From: Chrysogorgia sp. JL179-B06 | Taxonomy: Eukaryota > Cnidaria > Anthozoa > Scleralcyonacea > Chrysogorgiidae | DNA: 64,000 nt | Assembly: GCA_035772405.1 (NCBI GenBank) | Contig: JAYKKM010000374.1 | Coordinates: forward strand, 1,553,501 to 1,617,500 | Direction: 5' to 3' | Shown here: one piece after another, positions 27,201-53,777 of the stretch | Layout of the letters: each line of letters opens with the position of its first letter | How positions within the stretch are numbered: the first letter of the stretch is position 1 | The notes under the pieces: generated by a model | Seen by the model: only the letters and a program-made list of their open reading frames with translations | Databases searched by the model: none | Told to the model about the DNA's origin: nothing | Made by a program: the position numbers and the translations under genes

Positions 27201-27646
27201 TTAAATATAAATGTTTTCTTATTGAAAACTTATTGAAAACTGTGAAAATCAGGGAAAACTAAATTCGTGAAATGTTAAAAGCCCCGCATATAGTCCCGGG
27301 GGTTCGTAGTTTCAATTGACTAGTGCTGTACAGTAGCAGACTTTCGCTTCACACTGTCTTGACACTAGACTAAAACGCTTCCATCTTCCCTTAGGTTTTA
27401 ACCATGGCTCCTGGTTTGACAGAACTGGAAATTGTCCCGTTCAAAGTTGCTGCTTACAACATTAAGAAGAAATGTATGGATTTCTACGAGCCCGCGAACA
27501 AAGAGGATTACGATTTCATCTCGGGAACACGCATGCGCGCACTTGCCAAAAGTGGCGAGAAACCTCCCGACGGCTTTATGGCCCCGAAAGCCTGGAAGGT
27601 TTTGGCTGATCATTATAAAGCGCAAAATCAAAGTACCTCGACGTAA
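12186..27646 (+). CDS. PAPSS: Bifunctional PAPS synthase (APS kinase + ATP sulfurylase), 12-exon gene
   Basis: The protein makes 3'-phosphoadenosine 5'-phosphosulfate, the sulfate donor for sulfotransferases. ATP sulfurylase turns sulfate and ATP into APS, and APS kinase phosphorylates APS. Twelve exons (12186-12227, 13613-13727, 17840-18075, 20811-20949, 21388-21506, 22268-22381, 23360-23471, 23839-24044, 24384-24581, 24904-25110, 25942-26073, 27395-27646) join without a frame break to 623 codons plus TAA; vertebrate PAPSS1 is about 624 residues. The kinase P-loop GLSGAGKT is at residues 53-60, DGDN at 81-84 and ISPY at 126-129. The sulfurylase HNGH motif lies in [10 protein letters not shown] at 413-422, and [10 protein letters not shown] is at 515-524. 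All introns are GT/AG; intron 11 has a weak GTTAGG donor. Introns are filled with foldback elements and tandem repeats. No AATAAA was seen close after the stop. The family call is certain; the first exon is the least certain part. Confidence 0.96.
13613..13727 (+). CDS. PAPSS: PAPSS exon 2: linker before the APS kinase P-loop
   Basis: Encodes residues 15-52 plus one base. The conserved PAPSS amino-terminal segment is plain: [18 protein letters not shown], then the [11 protein letters not shown] strand that leads into the P-loop. The acceptor is TTTGTTTCTTAG and the donor GTGAGA. The intron is phase 1, falling in the first Gly of the P-loop. Confidence 0.95.
13883..14252 (-). pseudogene. Truncated non-LTR retrotransposon tail, copy 2 (PAPSS intron 2)
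   Basis: The minus strand carries [20 protein letters not shown] and [14 protein letters not shown] as in copy 3, with deletions and a short (AAT)n tail. Only the last part of the reverse transcriptase ORF and the 3' UTR remain. Confidence 0.85.
14995..15172. repeat. Cluster of CCCGGT/ACCGGG palindromes
   Basis: GTCCCGGTGTACCGGGAC and TCCCGGTATACCGGGA style palindromes occur repeatedly in about 180 bp, much more GC-rich than the surroundings. Probably the subterminal repeats of a transposon. Confidence 0.8.
15262..15737. mobile_element. Long foldback element flanked by TTAA, inserted in the hAT-like MITE
   Basis: Arms of about 170 bp start AGGACATTGGCAACAAAAAT and end in the reverse. TTAA is duplicated at 15258-15261 and 15738-15741. 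Uninterrupted MITE copies show a single TTAAC there, which proves the insertion site. Confidence 0.88.
16694..17522. mobile_element. Foldback element flanked by TTAA, divergent arms
   Basis: Arms share GAGGAATGGAAATTTAGAGA-like sequence and GAGATATTT. TTAA at 16690-16693 and 17523-17526. It also contains an inner inverted pair around 17330-17460 (GTGCACACGGTAACG and its reverse). Confidence 0.6.
17527..17800. mobile_element. Truncated copy of the 53778-54161 foldback element
   Basis: Shares CATGAGAAATTGCATTTTT, CTAGCGGTGGTCTTGATTA and the TTTCTGGATTTATTGGAAAC block with the element at 53778. It ends 40 bp before PAPSS exon 3. Confidence 0.7.
17840..18075 (+). CDS. PAPSS: PAPSS exon 3: APS kinase core with P-loop
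   Basis: Covers residues 53-131. It holds the ATP-binding P-loop GLSGAGKT, the DGDN motif at 81-84, the NLGFS stretch, and ISPY at 126-129. The acceptor is TTCTCAG and the donor GTGAGT. This is the catalytic heart of the kinase half. Confidence 0.97.
18298..18705. mobile_element. Foldback element in PAPSS intron 3
   Basis: Long arms: CCATTTACAACTTTTTCATA and its reverse, with GAAAGAACTCTTGAAAC in both. The ends are degenerate, so target sites are unclear. Same architecture as the TTAA elements. Confidence 0.75.
18843..19571. mobile_element. Long foldback element flanked by TTAA, with inner LINE-like tail
   Basis: Ends AGTGCCCATAACCTC and its near reverse; arms of about 150 bp. TTAA at 18839-18842 and 19572-19575. 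The middle (about 19255-19421) carries a retroposon-like 3' end finishing AATAAAG plus (TATC)n. Confidence 0.82.
19255..19421 (+). mobile_element. Retroposon 3' tail with (CTAT)n
   Basis: GACGGGGTCAGCGTGTATAA is followed by AATAAAG and seven TATC units, a common form of LINE or SINE 3' end. No ORF is present. Confidence 0.5.
19863..20362 (+). mobile_element. hAT-like MITE, copy 1 (8-bp target duplication)
   Basis: Terminal inverted repeats of about 30 bp start CACTGATCTC. GTGCTACC is duplicated at 19855-19862 and 20363-20370; 8 bp is the hAT superfamily signature. 500 bp, no transposase. It lies in PAPSS intron 3. Confidence 0.85.
20605..20680. repeat. Degenerate CCCTAA-rich stretch
   Basis: Ten or so imperfect CCCTAA/ACCCTA units upstream of PAPSS exon 4. 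It is too degenerate and too internal to be a telomere; it may be a healed-break relic or chance. Confidence 0.5.
20811..20949 (+). CDS. PAPSS: PAPSS exon 4: APS kinase C-terminal part
   Basis: Covers residues 132-177 plus one base and includes [10 protein letters not shown] and [15 protein letters not shown], both hallmarks of APS kinase. The first residue after the junction is Leu where Asp or Glu is usual in this family (ISPY-x-x-D/E-R). Acceptor CCCACTAG, donor GTGAGT. Confidence 0.95.
21002..21329. mobile_element. Foldback element flanked by TTAA filling PAPSS intron 4
   Basis: Arms of about 130 bp: CGTTTGCGGACATTACATAT and its near reverse, CTTCCTGAGCAAAATCAT and its reverse. TTAA at 20998-21001 and 21330-21333. 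It makes up 328 of the intron's 438 bp. Confidence 0.85.
21388..21506 (+). CDS. PAPSS: PAPSS exon 5: end of kinase domain, GFTGID
   Basis: Residues 178-217 begin with the conserved GFTGID and a Pro-rich [13 protein letters not shown] stretch, followed by the helix closing the kinase domain. Acceptor CCTTTAG, donor GTACAA, phase 0. Confidence 0.93.
21550..22215 (-). repeat. 87-bp tandem array with tRNA-like units (PAPSS intron 5)
   Basis: CATGGACTAAG recurs at 21561, 21648 and 21735, exactly 87 bp apart, for 7-8 units. On the minus strand each unit holds TAGCTCAATAGTTAGAGCAT, a good tRNA A box, and ends in AGGTTACAGGTT. A GAAGGTTAC...GTAACCTTC hairpin lies in each unit. The units are near identical. 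Confidence 0.92.
22268..22381 (+). CDS. PAPSS: PAPSS exon 6: inter-domain linker and start of ATP sulfurylase
   Basis: Residues 218-255. ELFI and the LPVVNLTK segment match the start of the sulfurylase half. Donor GTAAGA at 22382. An open frame runs on into the GGTGAT microsatellite, but that is intron. Confidence 0.9.
22453..23250. repeat. (GGT/GAT)n microsatellite (PAPSS intron 6)
   Basis: About 800 bp of GGTGAT-type triplets directly after exon 6. It leaves long open frames (Gly/Asp, Met/Val and Pro/Ser on the other strand) that are not coding. Confidence 0.95.
23360..23471 (+). CDS. PAPSS: PAPSS exon 7: ATP sulfurylase N-terminal region
   Basis: Residues 256-292 plus one base. [20 protein letters not shown] and EYLQCLHF are diagnostic of the eukaryotic sulfurylase. 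Acceptor ATATTTCAG, donor GTATTA. Confidence 0.96.
23839..24044 (+). CDS. PAPSS: PAPSS exon 8: ATP sulfurylase
   Basis: Residues 293-361. [32 protein letters not shown] and [13 protein letters not shown] are all conserved in the family. Acceptor TTGTTTAG, donor GTACGT, phase 0. Confidence 0.96.
24140..24375. repeat. 101-bp tandem repeat (PAPSS intron 8)
   Basis: CACTAGACCTATAAGAGATG recurs 101 bp apart (24161, 24262), with a third partial copy reaching exon 9. The TACTCTGGTTTCCTCCT part resembles the tail of the 5S-derived SINE near 43830. Confidence 0.85.
24384..24581 (+). CDS. PAPSS: PAPSS exon 9: sulfurylase active site HNGH
   Basis: Residues 362-427. [11 protein letters not shown] is followed by [20 protein letters not shown], where the HxxH nucleotide-binding motif (HNGH) sits at 419-422. 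Acceptor ACGTAG directly before an in-frame Met that is not a start. Donor GTAAGA. Confidence 0.97.
24904..25110 (+). CDS. PAPSS: PAPSS exon 10: ATP sulfurylase
   Basis: Residues 428-496. [18 protein letters not shown] and the [12 protein letters not shown] segment are strongly conserved. Acceptor CTCCTTCAG, donor GTAAGA, phase 0. Confidence 0.97.
25148..25785. repeat. (GAT/GGT)n microsatellite (PAPSS intron 10)
   Basis: Imperfect GATGGT triplets over about 630 bp, with a duplicated GTTGGTGATCATGATCACTA-like block at its two ends. All long frames here are repeat artefacts. Confidence 0.93.
25942..26073 (+). CDS. PAPSS: PAPSS exon 11: ATP sulfurylase, [10 protein letters not shown]
   Basis: Residues 497-540. 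[20 protein letters not shown] leads into the substrate-binding DPAGMPHP, then [10 protein letters not shown]. Acceptor TTTGTTTAG; the GTTAGG donor is weak but the junction to exon 12 (VLTMAPGL) is the one conserved in the family. Confidence 0.95.
26884..27200. mobile_element. MITE flanked by TTAA (PAPSS intron 11)
   Basis: Terminal inverted repeats of about 28 bp (AGGTGCAGTCCAG... and reverse, 26 or more matching). TTAA at 26880-26883 and 27201-27204. 317 bp, no transposase. Confidence 0.85.
27395..27646 (+). CDS. PAPSS: PAPSS terminal exon 12
   Basis: Residues 541-623 and [43 protein letters not shown] and MAPKAWKVL match the C-terminal end of PAPS synthases. The final NQSTST tail is lineage-specific. 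An ATG inside the exon (27404) is internal. Confidence 0.97.
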   Translation, partial: VLTMAPGLTELEIVPFKVAAYNIKKKCMDFYEPANKEDYDFISGTRMRALAKSGEKPPDGFMAPKAWKVLADHYKAQNQSTST

Positions 27647-28104
27647 TGCTGTGATTGAATGGATTTGAATATTGCAATAATTTTGTTTTTACTGAAAAAA
27701 TCACTTAGAATCTCTGAAATATTTTAAGAGTGTCTTAGAAAACAAAGAAACAAATATTTGAGCGAAAATCTTGTACTGTCAACACGCCAAGCAATCTTGT
27801 ATTATCAACAATTGTATTGAAAATACTTTAATTACTCGGGCTACTGTGGTAACACGAGTCTTAAATTCGGCTTGATTATTTTTTATTTTTGGGGTTCCAC
27901 AAATTTGCGCAATAATATTTCCCGTCAGGCTTTTGCGAACCGTGAGGCATGTTTTGCGGGTCAATAGCCGAGTACTTTCTTTTCGACAGCTTTGCTTTTG
28001 GTCGAGTTGTTCTCTGACTGTTCGTAGATTTTGAAAGTATCTGACTTAATCAGCAAGTGACAACTGTGTTGATCGTGAATATGCTTACAACTGCACACGC
28101 TTTA
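27647..28104. other. PAPSS 3' flank
   Basis: Probable 3' UTR and downstream DNA. I saw no clear AATAAA in the first 200 bp after the stop, so the cleavage site is not placed. Confidence 0.4.
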
Positions 28105-28179
28105 CAGATTTGGAATTACCAAGTCCAAGTACATAACATAAAGCCTGTTATGTACTTGGACTTGGTAATTCCAAATCTG
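28105..28179. other. Perfect 34-bp hairpin with 7-nt loop
   Basis: Arms 28105-28138 and 28146-28179 are exact reverse complements; the loop is TAAAGCC. About 460 bp after the PAPSS stop. It may be a microRNA-type precursor or a tiny foldback insertion. Confidence 0.9.
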
Positions 28180-28314
28180 TTTTCAGAATCGAAATCGAGT
28201 AAATATTGACCGAGATAACGTTCAAAAATCTACGAAGAAGCGGCTTTCGTATTGCCGATTAGTTTCTAAGCACATAAACAGGTTTTTACGAAGGGTATGC
28301 ATATAATAGACACA

Positions 28315-28599
28315 TACTACTCAAACCAGTAGAGCGAGGCCGGGCCGATTTTTTTATCGCCTTCACAGTGACAGTTTCATTAACCGCGGATCAAATTTCA
28401 AAGCATCACGAAGTGTATTCTTATATACCACGTGATAGCTTGTTTACGAGTTAACAATGGTTAATAATTGGATGTTCATCACGTGGTACATGAAAATACA
28501 CCGCGTGATGCTGTGAAATTTGATCCGCGGTTAATAAAACTGTCGCTTCGGAAGCGATAAAAAATCGTCCATGTCTCGCTCTACTGATTTGAGTAGTAT
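28315..28599. mobile_element. Foldback element in the convergent intergenic region
   Basis: Inverted arms TACTACTCAAACCAGTAGAG and near reverse, then GCGGATCAAATTTCA and its reverse inside. It is flanked by direct copies of TAAATATTGACC...GATAACGTTCAAAA (28200 and 28630), so a larger duplication or target site is involved. Confidence 0.7.
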
Positions 28600-31500
28600 G
28601 TTGTATTTGCATTGTTTTCAGAATTGAAATCCGTTAAATATTGACCTAGATAACGTTCAAAATCACGTTCAAAGAATAACGTTCAGAGTCACCCAAACCC
28701 ACACTATAAGTGTGCGTGACGCACACCCGCACGCACATGTTTCACCCGCACTACTAGAAATACGTATACGCAACAACCCTCACCCGCTTAACTGTTTGAA
28801 AGTTTTTGTGCTTAACTGCAGTACTTCTTTTAGTTCTTACTTTTAGTTGTACTTGAATTAGATAATTGCACATTCATTTACCAAACTGAATAGACAATAT
28901 CTCTGAGAGCTTTGTGTTGTCCGAATTTATTTGTTTCATAGGACATCAAAATAAATAACTAAATACATTAATGGTAATAGTTATAAACAGACACTATTGG
29001 CTGTTGATTGAAGAAAGTGCATCTTTATCATAGGGGTGCATTAGTGCAAATGTATAGGGCCCATTCAAATAGAGTTTACTAAGACACATATTAGGGATTC
29101 TACGCCGATTGTTGGTGTGGATATAGTAGATTATATACAGTAATTTGATAATTCTACCCACATTGGACTACTGTGATGTGGAGCTGGCAGGGATGTGGAT
29201 AACTTCATATTGATTTCTCTCTAGAGGTATCAACGCAGAGCAGGGAAACTGATCTTTCCTAACTCGGGACTTGAAACTGATTGGTTAATCTGAAACCCTA
29301 GGATTGGTACATCTTGTAATTAGAACTAATATCTATCATCATTTCAAAAACTCATTAATATTCATTAACCAAATTGTCCAATCACATTTCCGTATTTAGT
29401 CACGCGCAAGGCTTTTATACCTGATAAAACCATGAATACTAATCAGCATGAAAATTATATAAAGTCTTCACGAACTTTATATAAAATTCCTGCTAATTTG
29501 CATTTCATACATCAACCCAATTTACCTCTAATAGAAAATAAAAACCAGTACACTCCCTAGTGATTACAATCTTGTTTTTGAAGCTATTTAAAACACTCAA
29601 ACTCGCGTTTTATCATATCTAAAATGCTCACGCTGCGCGCTCGCATTTTAAATATGATAAAACGCTCCTTCTCGTGTTTTAAATACTACATCTAAAGAAC
29701 TAATTTCATCTCAATGAATCTGTTCATACATACATGTTTTCGCACCTTATCAATTGCCTTAATTGATATCTTCAGCATATAAACAACTTTTGAGTTAAAA
29801 TTGGTTTTTGTAACATTGTACTGAACATATATGAATTATGTGTTTATATTTGCAATAACTTTAATTTGTTAGGAAATAAGACTGCCATTGATACCAGTGT
29901 TAGCATTGAAGGGGCTATCCTGTATAAATATATTATTGTATTATAATTATTATTAATAATAATAATGCCTAATGCAGATATCATATTTTGATGGTTATTA
30001 ATACAAAAGCCATATGTATGTGCAACAAAGCATGGCATAAAATTAATCTATATATTCAGGACAACATGCCTATAGCCTGCATGTTGACAATGATCTAGCT
30101 GACACAGTACTTGTTCAATCCCTAACAATTTCTGCTGACATAGTGTGTGTCAACATAATCCTATACTGGTATAAGCTGTACATGTATTTTACATTGCAAG
30201 TCCCCAACCAGTATTGTCCAAGCCTATTATCAGACACAATAAGTTATGGCCCACTAGGCCAGCTACTGTAGGCATAACATGTTTCATAATGGATGGAGTA
30301 AACACAGATTGTTTATGGAATACAGATCAGTATCCATTCATAGACGATCGTCAAGCTCATATCCTCAGAAAAATTATTCCCTTCTGATTACTGGTGACTC
30401 TAACCATTTGAGCCATCGAGACTCAGATGGAGAGAGGTAACAATGATCTACTGGTTCAAATGATATAAGTGCCTATGCGGCAGTTACTATACATCAGTAA
30501 TGTTTGAATGTGTTAACTGCTGTAGTAAATTCAACCCGCATAGGACATATATCAATAGAATCAGTATATACATCATTGTAACCCAGAATCATTTTTCTGA
30601 GGATATGAGCTTGATGCTCATCCATGTATTGTCTGTCTATTCCGAGCTCACTACAGCAGTGCACATATTACCACTAACCAGTATACTAAATTGCTTGTTT
30701 ATACTACAAAATTGTAGTCCAGGCCCATGTTGTAAAACACAGCTATAGTCTGCATGTTTTTTGCACCCTAAACTACCAGCACTGTACAGTAAATAGGCTA
30801 ATCATATAGAGGGCAAAATTACTCGAATATAATTGGCCGTAGCTAACTTATTTATGAATAAATTTTGCCGTCTATATTATTAACAGGTAATCGCTAATTA
30901 CATGGTTCCTCGTAAAATTAAGGTTTAATTTCACTTGTGTTTTCAAAGTTTCACAAATTGCCCTCGTCGCTCTTATTTACACCAGAATTGTGATTGTCAA
31001 GGGCTTTCTAATGATATTTAGTATAATTTCTGAGCTTAAACGAGCTCTGATTGGCTGACTGACCAGTAAATCTGAGACGATAGTCACCGCGCTACGCGGT
31101 GACTATCACTTTACTAGAAATCATACTTGAAAAACTGTTTTTTTGTAACCAGACTATATTTATACGTTCCAGTCCCCTCTCGGAATCATAATTTTGATGT
31201 ATGGTTTCTAAAACATGACGAATTTTTTTTCAAAATGGCGACTAAATTATTATAATTAAAAAATCGTCGAAAAGGCTCAAAAACTTAGCATAAAGACATT
31301 GTATATATCAGATTTCTCTCAGATAGAACTGTCTAAGGGTAAGGAAGTTGTTTATCGTATAATTATTTGTATTTTTACGTCCGTTTTGATCGTTAGTGTG
31401 TTTTTGAAAGCTGTCAGCGTGAAGAAAACATCGAGCATAACACAGTTCAAACTGTCTGTTTAAAATTTCTCAATTGAATATTCAGTTCAAGCCTGAAATT

Positions 31501-32392
31501 ATACTAAAACAATTAGTCACCTCAGTCTCGGTGATTATCGTTATATTTACCTCGCCGCTTCGCGTCTCGGTAAATATTCAACGATAGTCACCTCGACTTC
31601 AGTGACTAATTGTTAAATAGTACATTAACTCATTCTATAAATGAAGCCCTGGGACTGATTGCCAACAGAAAACAGCTTTAAAAAGCTCGGATTGGATTCA
31701 CAAACTCTGATAAATATATTAGATATTCCGACGACGATATCTTTTGAACTACTAACTCTAGCAACTTATGCTATACATCAAATGAAAGCCTGAATAACAT
31801 ACTCGGACATAACAGCATCAAAAAAAGGGAAAACGGGTTTACCTTTTGACGCCATTTACGAACTTGTCATCTCCCGCCGATGATACTGTATCTTTTGAAC
31901 ACTGCATTTTATGAACTTTTTGAAGTTTGAACACAAATCCATACTGTACGTACTTTTCGTGTTTAAATATAAGGACTTTTTCGCACCGCGAAGGCCCTGA
32001 GGAGGAATCCCGTGATGAAGGGACTAAACGCCGGTCGATATTAGCGGATAAGTACTATAAGTGTGCGTGATGCACGCACATACAAACGCTAGGTGAGCGT
32101 CACGCGGGCTATATTTTCATATTTTAAGCTTATTTCGAAATTTTTGAAATTTAGGTTTGTCAGCGTTGACAAAACCGCTGTTTTCTTAGATAATGATTAT
32201 AGGTATAATTCGGAAATACAAGTGAAGCAATCTCTGGTCTTTCAACGATTTAATATGCACAAGATATAGTATACAGTAGTTATACTTAGAGTTATAATTA
32301 GTAACTTAAATGACTATAGTGTAGTTATATTACTTATAGTTTATATAATCAGTAAGTTTTAAAATAACTAGATTCCGTTATTTAGGCAGCTG
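28600..32392. other. Intergenic region between the two convergent genes
   Basis: Mostly AT-rich with no exon recognised. It contains GTGCGTGACGCAC palindromes (about 28705-28725 and 32050-32075), a 13-bp hairpin at 31079-31107 with the related GATAGTCACC motif again near 31590, and a degenerate inverted SINE pair at 30340-30640. Confidence 0.55.
30340..30640. mobile_element. Degenerate inverted pair of tRNA-type SINEs
   Basis: AAGCTCATATCCTCAGAAAAA at the left is reversed at the right. The left copy keeps a decayed tRNA-like head (TTGAGCCATCGAGACTCAG). The same tail is clearer at 54310-54420. Confidence 0.5.
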
Positions 32393-32955
32393 TCATTAAT
32401 TCCACCCGGGACGGGGGCAGAAGGAAAACTGAAAATTCTTGTTAAAGTTTCGTGACCCAAACCAAATTTCCCTGGATGGTTTCATGACCCAACTCTACAT
32501 TTTGTTTTAGTTTCGTGGCACAGCACATCTTAAATTTTCATTCATACCAACAACACAGGAGTGCTGGGAACTGAGGGTGGTCTGCCATATAGAGCAAGGA
32601 AAACAATCAACTTTGTTTTCAGCCGGGTTTTCGCATTCCTGAACTCTTAGTCTCGAACCACTGAAATCCAAACTATATATACATGTATACATAATTTCTG
32701 GGGGAAGGGTTCTCAAAACAACTTTTATTTGGGTGTGATATGGATATTTCTTGGACTTACATAGCGTATATCAATTCCTATGTTATAAATATTTGTTTTC
32801 TTCGATTACTTTTGATACTAATCAAAAATGTTTCATGGCGCATCAAAGGTTTTCCAAATGTTTTCGTAGCCCCACCAACTTTTGATGTATGGTTTCATGG
32901 CCCAGCACTTTTCCTTCTGCCCCCCCTCCTTGGTGGAATTAATGAACAGCTCCCT
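32393..32955. mobile_element. MITE with TCATTAATTCCACC terminal inverted repeats
   Basis: The ends (CAGCTGTCATTAATTCCACC and GGGGCAGAAGGAAAA, with their reverse on the right) pair over about 40 bp. Possible duplicated TTATTYA at both sides. No ORF. Confidence 0.7.
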
Positions 32956-33012
32956 TATTCAAACACGTAACTATTACTTATAACGAAGTTACTCACAGCA
33001 CTGACTATAGTA

Positions 33013-33922
33013 CCGGGTGTCCAAAAAAAACGCGGTCTTTTCGGTATTTAGAGAAATAACAATGTCTACCTAATTAATTATTCTACCGTAGGTATGCACC
33101 AGTGAGTGGGTTTTGGACAATTAGAAATGGTTAATCAAACAAACAGCATATTACTTAAATAGAAACACGGCATGTATCATTGATACAAAATGTTTTTCAA
33201 GCACAGCTCTGTCAATAATACATGTTGAAAGGATTTATGGTGAAGGAAAATTTCGAGTGTTGGAATACATACATTTTGAGACCAAACCGGGACCAGTTGC
33301 GAAAAATGCAACTTCAAGGCCTTCCGGTTGGAATTGAACCCGCGACCCTGCGATGGTAGTGCAGTGCTCTGACCACTGAGCTACGGAAGCCGTTGCCGAG
33401 AGCCTAGTCACGAGTTCTGTATATATAGTGGTGGTAATGCCAGGATAAGATTCTGGTATATTGCAAGTAATATTTGGCATTTCAAATTTCATTTTTTTCG
33501 AATCTTATCCCGGCATTACCACCACTATATGTACAGAACTCGTGACTATGCTCTCGGCAACGGCTTCCGTAGCTCAGTGGTCAGAGCACTGCACTACCAT
33601 CGCAGGGTCGCGGGTTTAATTCCGGCCGGATGGCCTCTAAGTTGCATTTTTCGCAACTGGTCCCGGTTTGGTCTTAAAATGTATATATTCCAACACTCGA
33701 AATTTTCCTTCGCCATAAATCCTGATAACCTGTAGTCTAATCGAGTGAAATGCCAAATATTACTTGCAATATTTCTGTCAATAATAGACTGATTGTGACA
33801 CACAATACGTCACGTTTTAATTTACTCTGAGCTATCGAACCAATCCGATGTGGAAGTACTCGATATAGTCTTTTTGGATTTACGAGCATTTGACGAGGGT
33901 GCGTTTTTTTTGGGACATCCGG
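33013..33922. mobile_element. Mariner-like element, TA target site, carrying an inverted SINE pair
   Basis: Ends CCGGGTGTCCAAAAAAAACG and near reverse, each next to TA (33011-33012, 33923-33924), the Tc1/mariner signature. No transposase. The inside is taken up by the SINE pair at 33236-33715. Confidence 0.7.
33236..33715. mobile_element. Head-to-head inverted tRNA-derived SINEs
   Basis: Left copy on the minus strand, right copy on the plus. The plus tRNA head (33559-33630) has GGCTTCCGTAGCTCAGTGG (A box), CGGGTTTAATTCCGG (T arm) and an acceptor stem closing GGCTTCC. The tail contains AACCGGGACCAGTTGCG on the minus strand. More copies lie at 62330-62680. Confidence 0.85.
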
Positions 33923-34199
33923 TATACTTATACTTATAGTTATATTCGGTAACATACTTTACGCTCTTAAATTCGGATGTGGTGTTCTTTTTCTGCAGAA
34001 TATCTCGACATCAAACCACGACTTTTATATATATATTTATATATATCTATATTTCACTAATAGTACAGTGAAGTTGCATAAACCATGTCAGTTCCCCTGT
34101 AACCGGATTCGACAGTGAAGAGTTGCGAACGTGTCGCCATTCATAGTTCTAATATTCTAAATATGAGAACAGAAAAAATATTTTAATGGCTGTAGGAAA

Positions 34200-35032
34200 A
34201 ATAACCAGGGGTTCATAACCGGGGGTTAATAACCGGGGGGTTCATAACCGGGGGTTCATAACTGGGGGTTCATAACCGGGGGTTCATAACCGGGGGGTTC
34301 ATATGTCGCCATTCATAGTTCTAATATTCTAAATATGAGAACAGAAAAAAATATTTAAATGGCTGTAGAAAAAATAACGCAGGTTGATTGGTTCCCCTCC
34401 CCGCCTACCCTAGAATCCCGGTTGTAAGCCCTGATCTTATAAAACTTCGTAAGGGGTTTTAAGTGACTTTTAACCGGGGGTTATAACCGGGGAAATTAAA
34501 ACCGGGGCTTATAACCGGCTTATAACCGGGGAGCTTATATCTGGGGTTTATAACCGGGGGCTTATAACTGGGGGCTTATTAACGGAGACGTATAACCAGG
34601 GGTTCATAACCGGGGGTTAATAACCGGGGGGTTCATAACCGGGGGTTCATAACTGGGGGGTTCATAACCGGGGGTTCATAACCAGGGGGTTCATATGTCG
34701 CCATTCATAGTTCTAATATTCTAAATATGAGAACAGAAAAAAATATTTAAATGGCTGTAGGAAAAATAACGCAGGTTGATTGGTTCCCCTCCCCGCCTAC
34801 CCTAGAATCCCGGTTGTAAGCCCTGGTCTTATAAAACTTCGTAAGGGGTTTTAAGTGGCTTTTAACCGGGGGGTTATAACCCGGGAACTTAAAACCGGGG
34901 CTTATAACCGGGGAGCTTATATCTGGGGTTTATAACCGGGGCTTATAACTGGGGGCTTATTACCGGAGACGTATAACCGGGGTTTATAACCGGGGGTTCA
35001 TAACCGGGGGTTCATAACCGGGTTATAGCGTG
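34200..35032. repeat. TTCATAACCGGGGG minisatellite with a 392-bp higher-order duplication
   Basis: Units of 14-16 bp (GGTTCATAACCGGG and variants with CTTATA or AATTAAA). The block starting ATATGTCGCCATTCATAG recurs at 34301 and 34693, 392 bp apart. It lies just beyond the astacin gene stop, in its probable 3' flank. Confidence 0.9.
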
Positions 35033-35125
35033 ACAAAGAGTGAACGCTTTTGAACAGAACACACCTAAAGGATAATAAAACTCACTTTCTGAGTGCTGTA
35101 TTGAGAAAAGCGCGTTCGATCTTTC

Positions 35126-52837
<17,712 letters not shown>

Positions 52838-52894
52838 CTGTGAGGGTGAGAAAAGGAATTGACTCGTTGTTGGTCTATACAAGCTGTGAACAAA

Positions 52895-53335
52895 TTCCGA
52901 GCAGGAATCGAACCTGTAACCTTCTGATGACTAGTGAGATGTTCTAACTATTGAGCTACATGGAGGCTAAGATGATGAGTGAAGGTTACATATGTGTACA
53001 ACTGTAACCTTCTGATGACTAGTGAGATGCTCTAACTATTGAGCTACATGGACTAAGATGATGAGTGAAGGTTACATATGTGTACAACTGTAACCTTCTG
53101 ATGACTAGTGAGACGCTCTAGCTATTGAGCTACATAGACTAAGATGATGAGTGAAGGTTACATATGTGTACAACTGTAACCTTCTGATGACCAGTGAGAT
53201 GCTCTAACTATTGAGCTACATGAACTAAGATGATGAGTGAAGGTTACATATGTGTACAACTGTAACCATCTAATGACTAGTGAGATGCTCTAACTATTGA
53301 GCTACATGGACTAAGATAATGAGTGAAGGTCACCA
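52895..53335 (-). repeat. tRNA-type SINE head and 87-bp tandem array beside the first astacin exon
   Basis: On the minus strand the array begins at a unit with a full T arm (AGGTTCGATTCCTGC) and continues as 87-88-bp units like those at 21550 and 36405. About five units. It lies about 60 bp upstream of the exon at 52837, in the preceding intron. Confidence 0.9.
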
Positions 53336-53770
53336 AAGTTTATGATCTCCTGTATCACAGGAAAGCGCTATTGATTCACAGCTCATAGCACTAGTTGGGA
53401 AAATTGTTTTAAAAAACACTAAGTTGTTTTATAAAAAAACAGTCAGTTTGCCTGGGATAATTTTCATTGATTCTCGCTACTTCTATGCATGCTGGGTTCA
53501 CTATTTATATACCAAAGACCACCTAAAAAAGTGATAAACAACGTCTGAATGTTGAAATTGAAAACAAACAACGAAATCCCATGTTGAGTAATTGTATTAT
53601 ATTTTCCTGGAAAATATTCTTGTATTACTTCACCAACGATATTATCCCTTATCAGACAGTGTAGTGTAGAGTACCGCTCGTTATTTCCAATCTTAGCCAA
53701 AGGTTTTCAAAATGAATACAGAAAAGCGCGGGAAAAACCGGTCTCAAACAGGTTTTTTCGAGTCCAAAGT
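53336..53770. other. No exon recognised
   Basis: This is where an upstream astacin exon would be expected, but no signal-peptide-like exon with a fitting donor could be seen here or further up to 64 kb. Confidence 0.4.
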
Positions 53771-53777
53771 CCTTTAA

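Noticed and set aside
32507..32716. Cys-containing 69-codon frame as a possible downstream astacin exon
   Set aside because: It lies inside a MITE (32393-32955), has no fitting acceptor in phase 1 and resembles no domain.
53464..53700. 78-codon minus-strand frame as the missing astacin first exon
   Set aside because: No signal peptide at its start and no donor leaving one base of a split codon before the exon at 52837.
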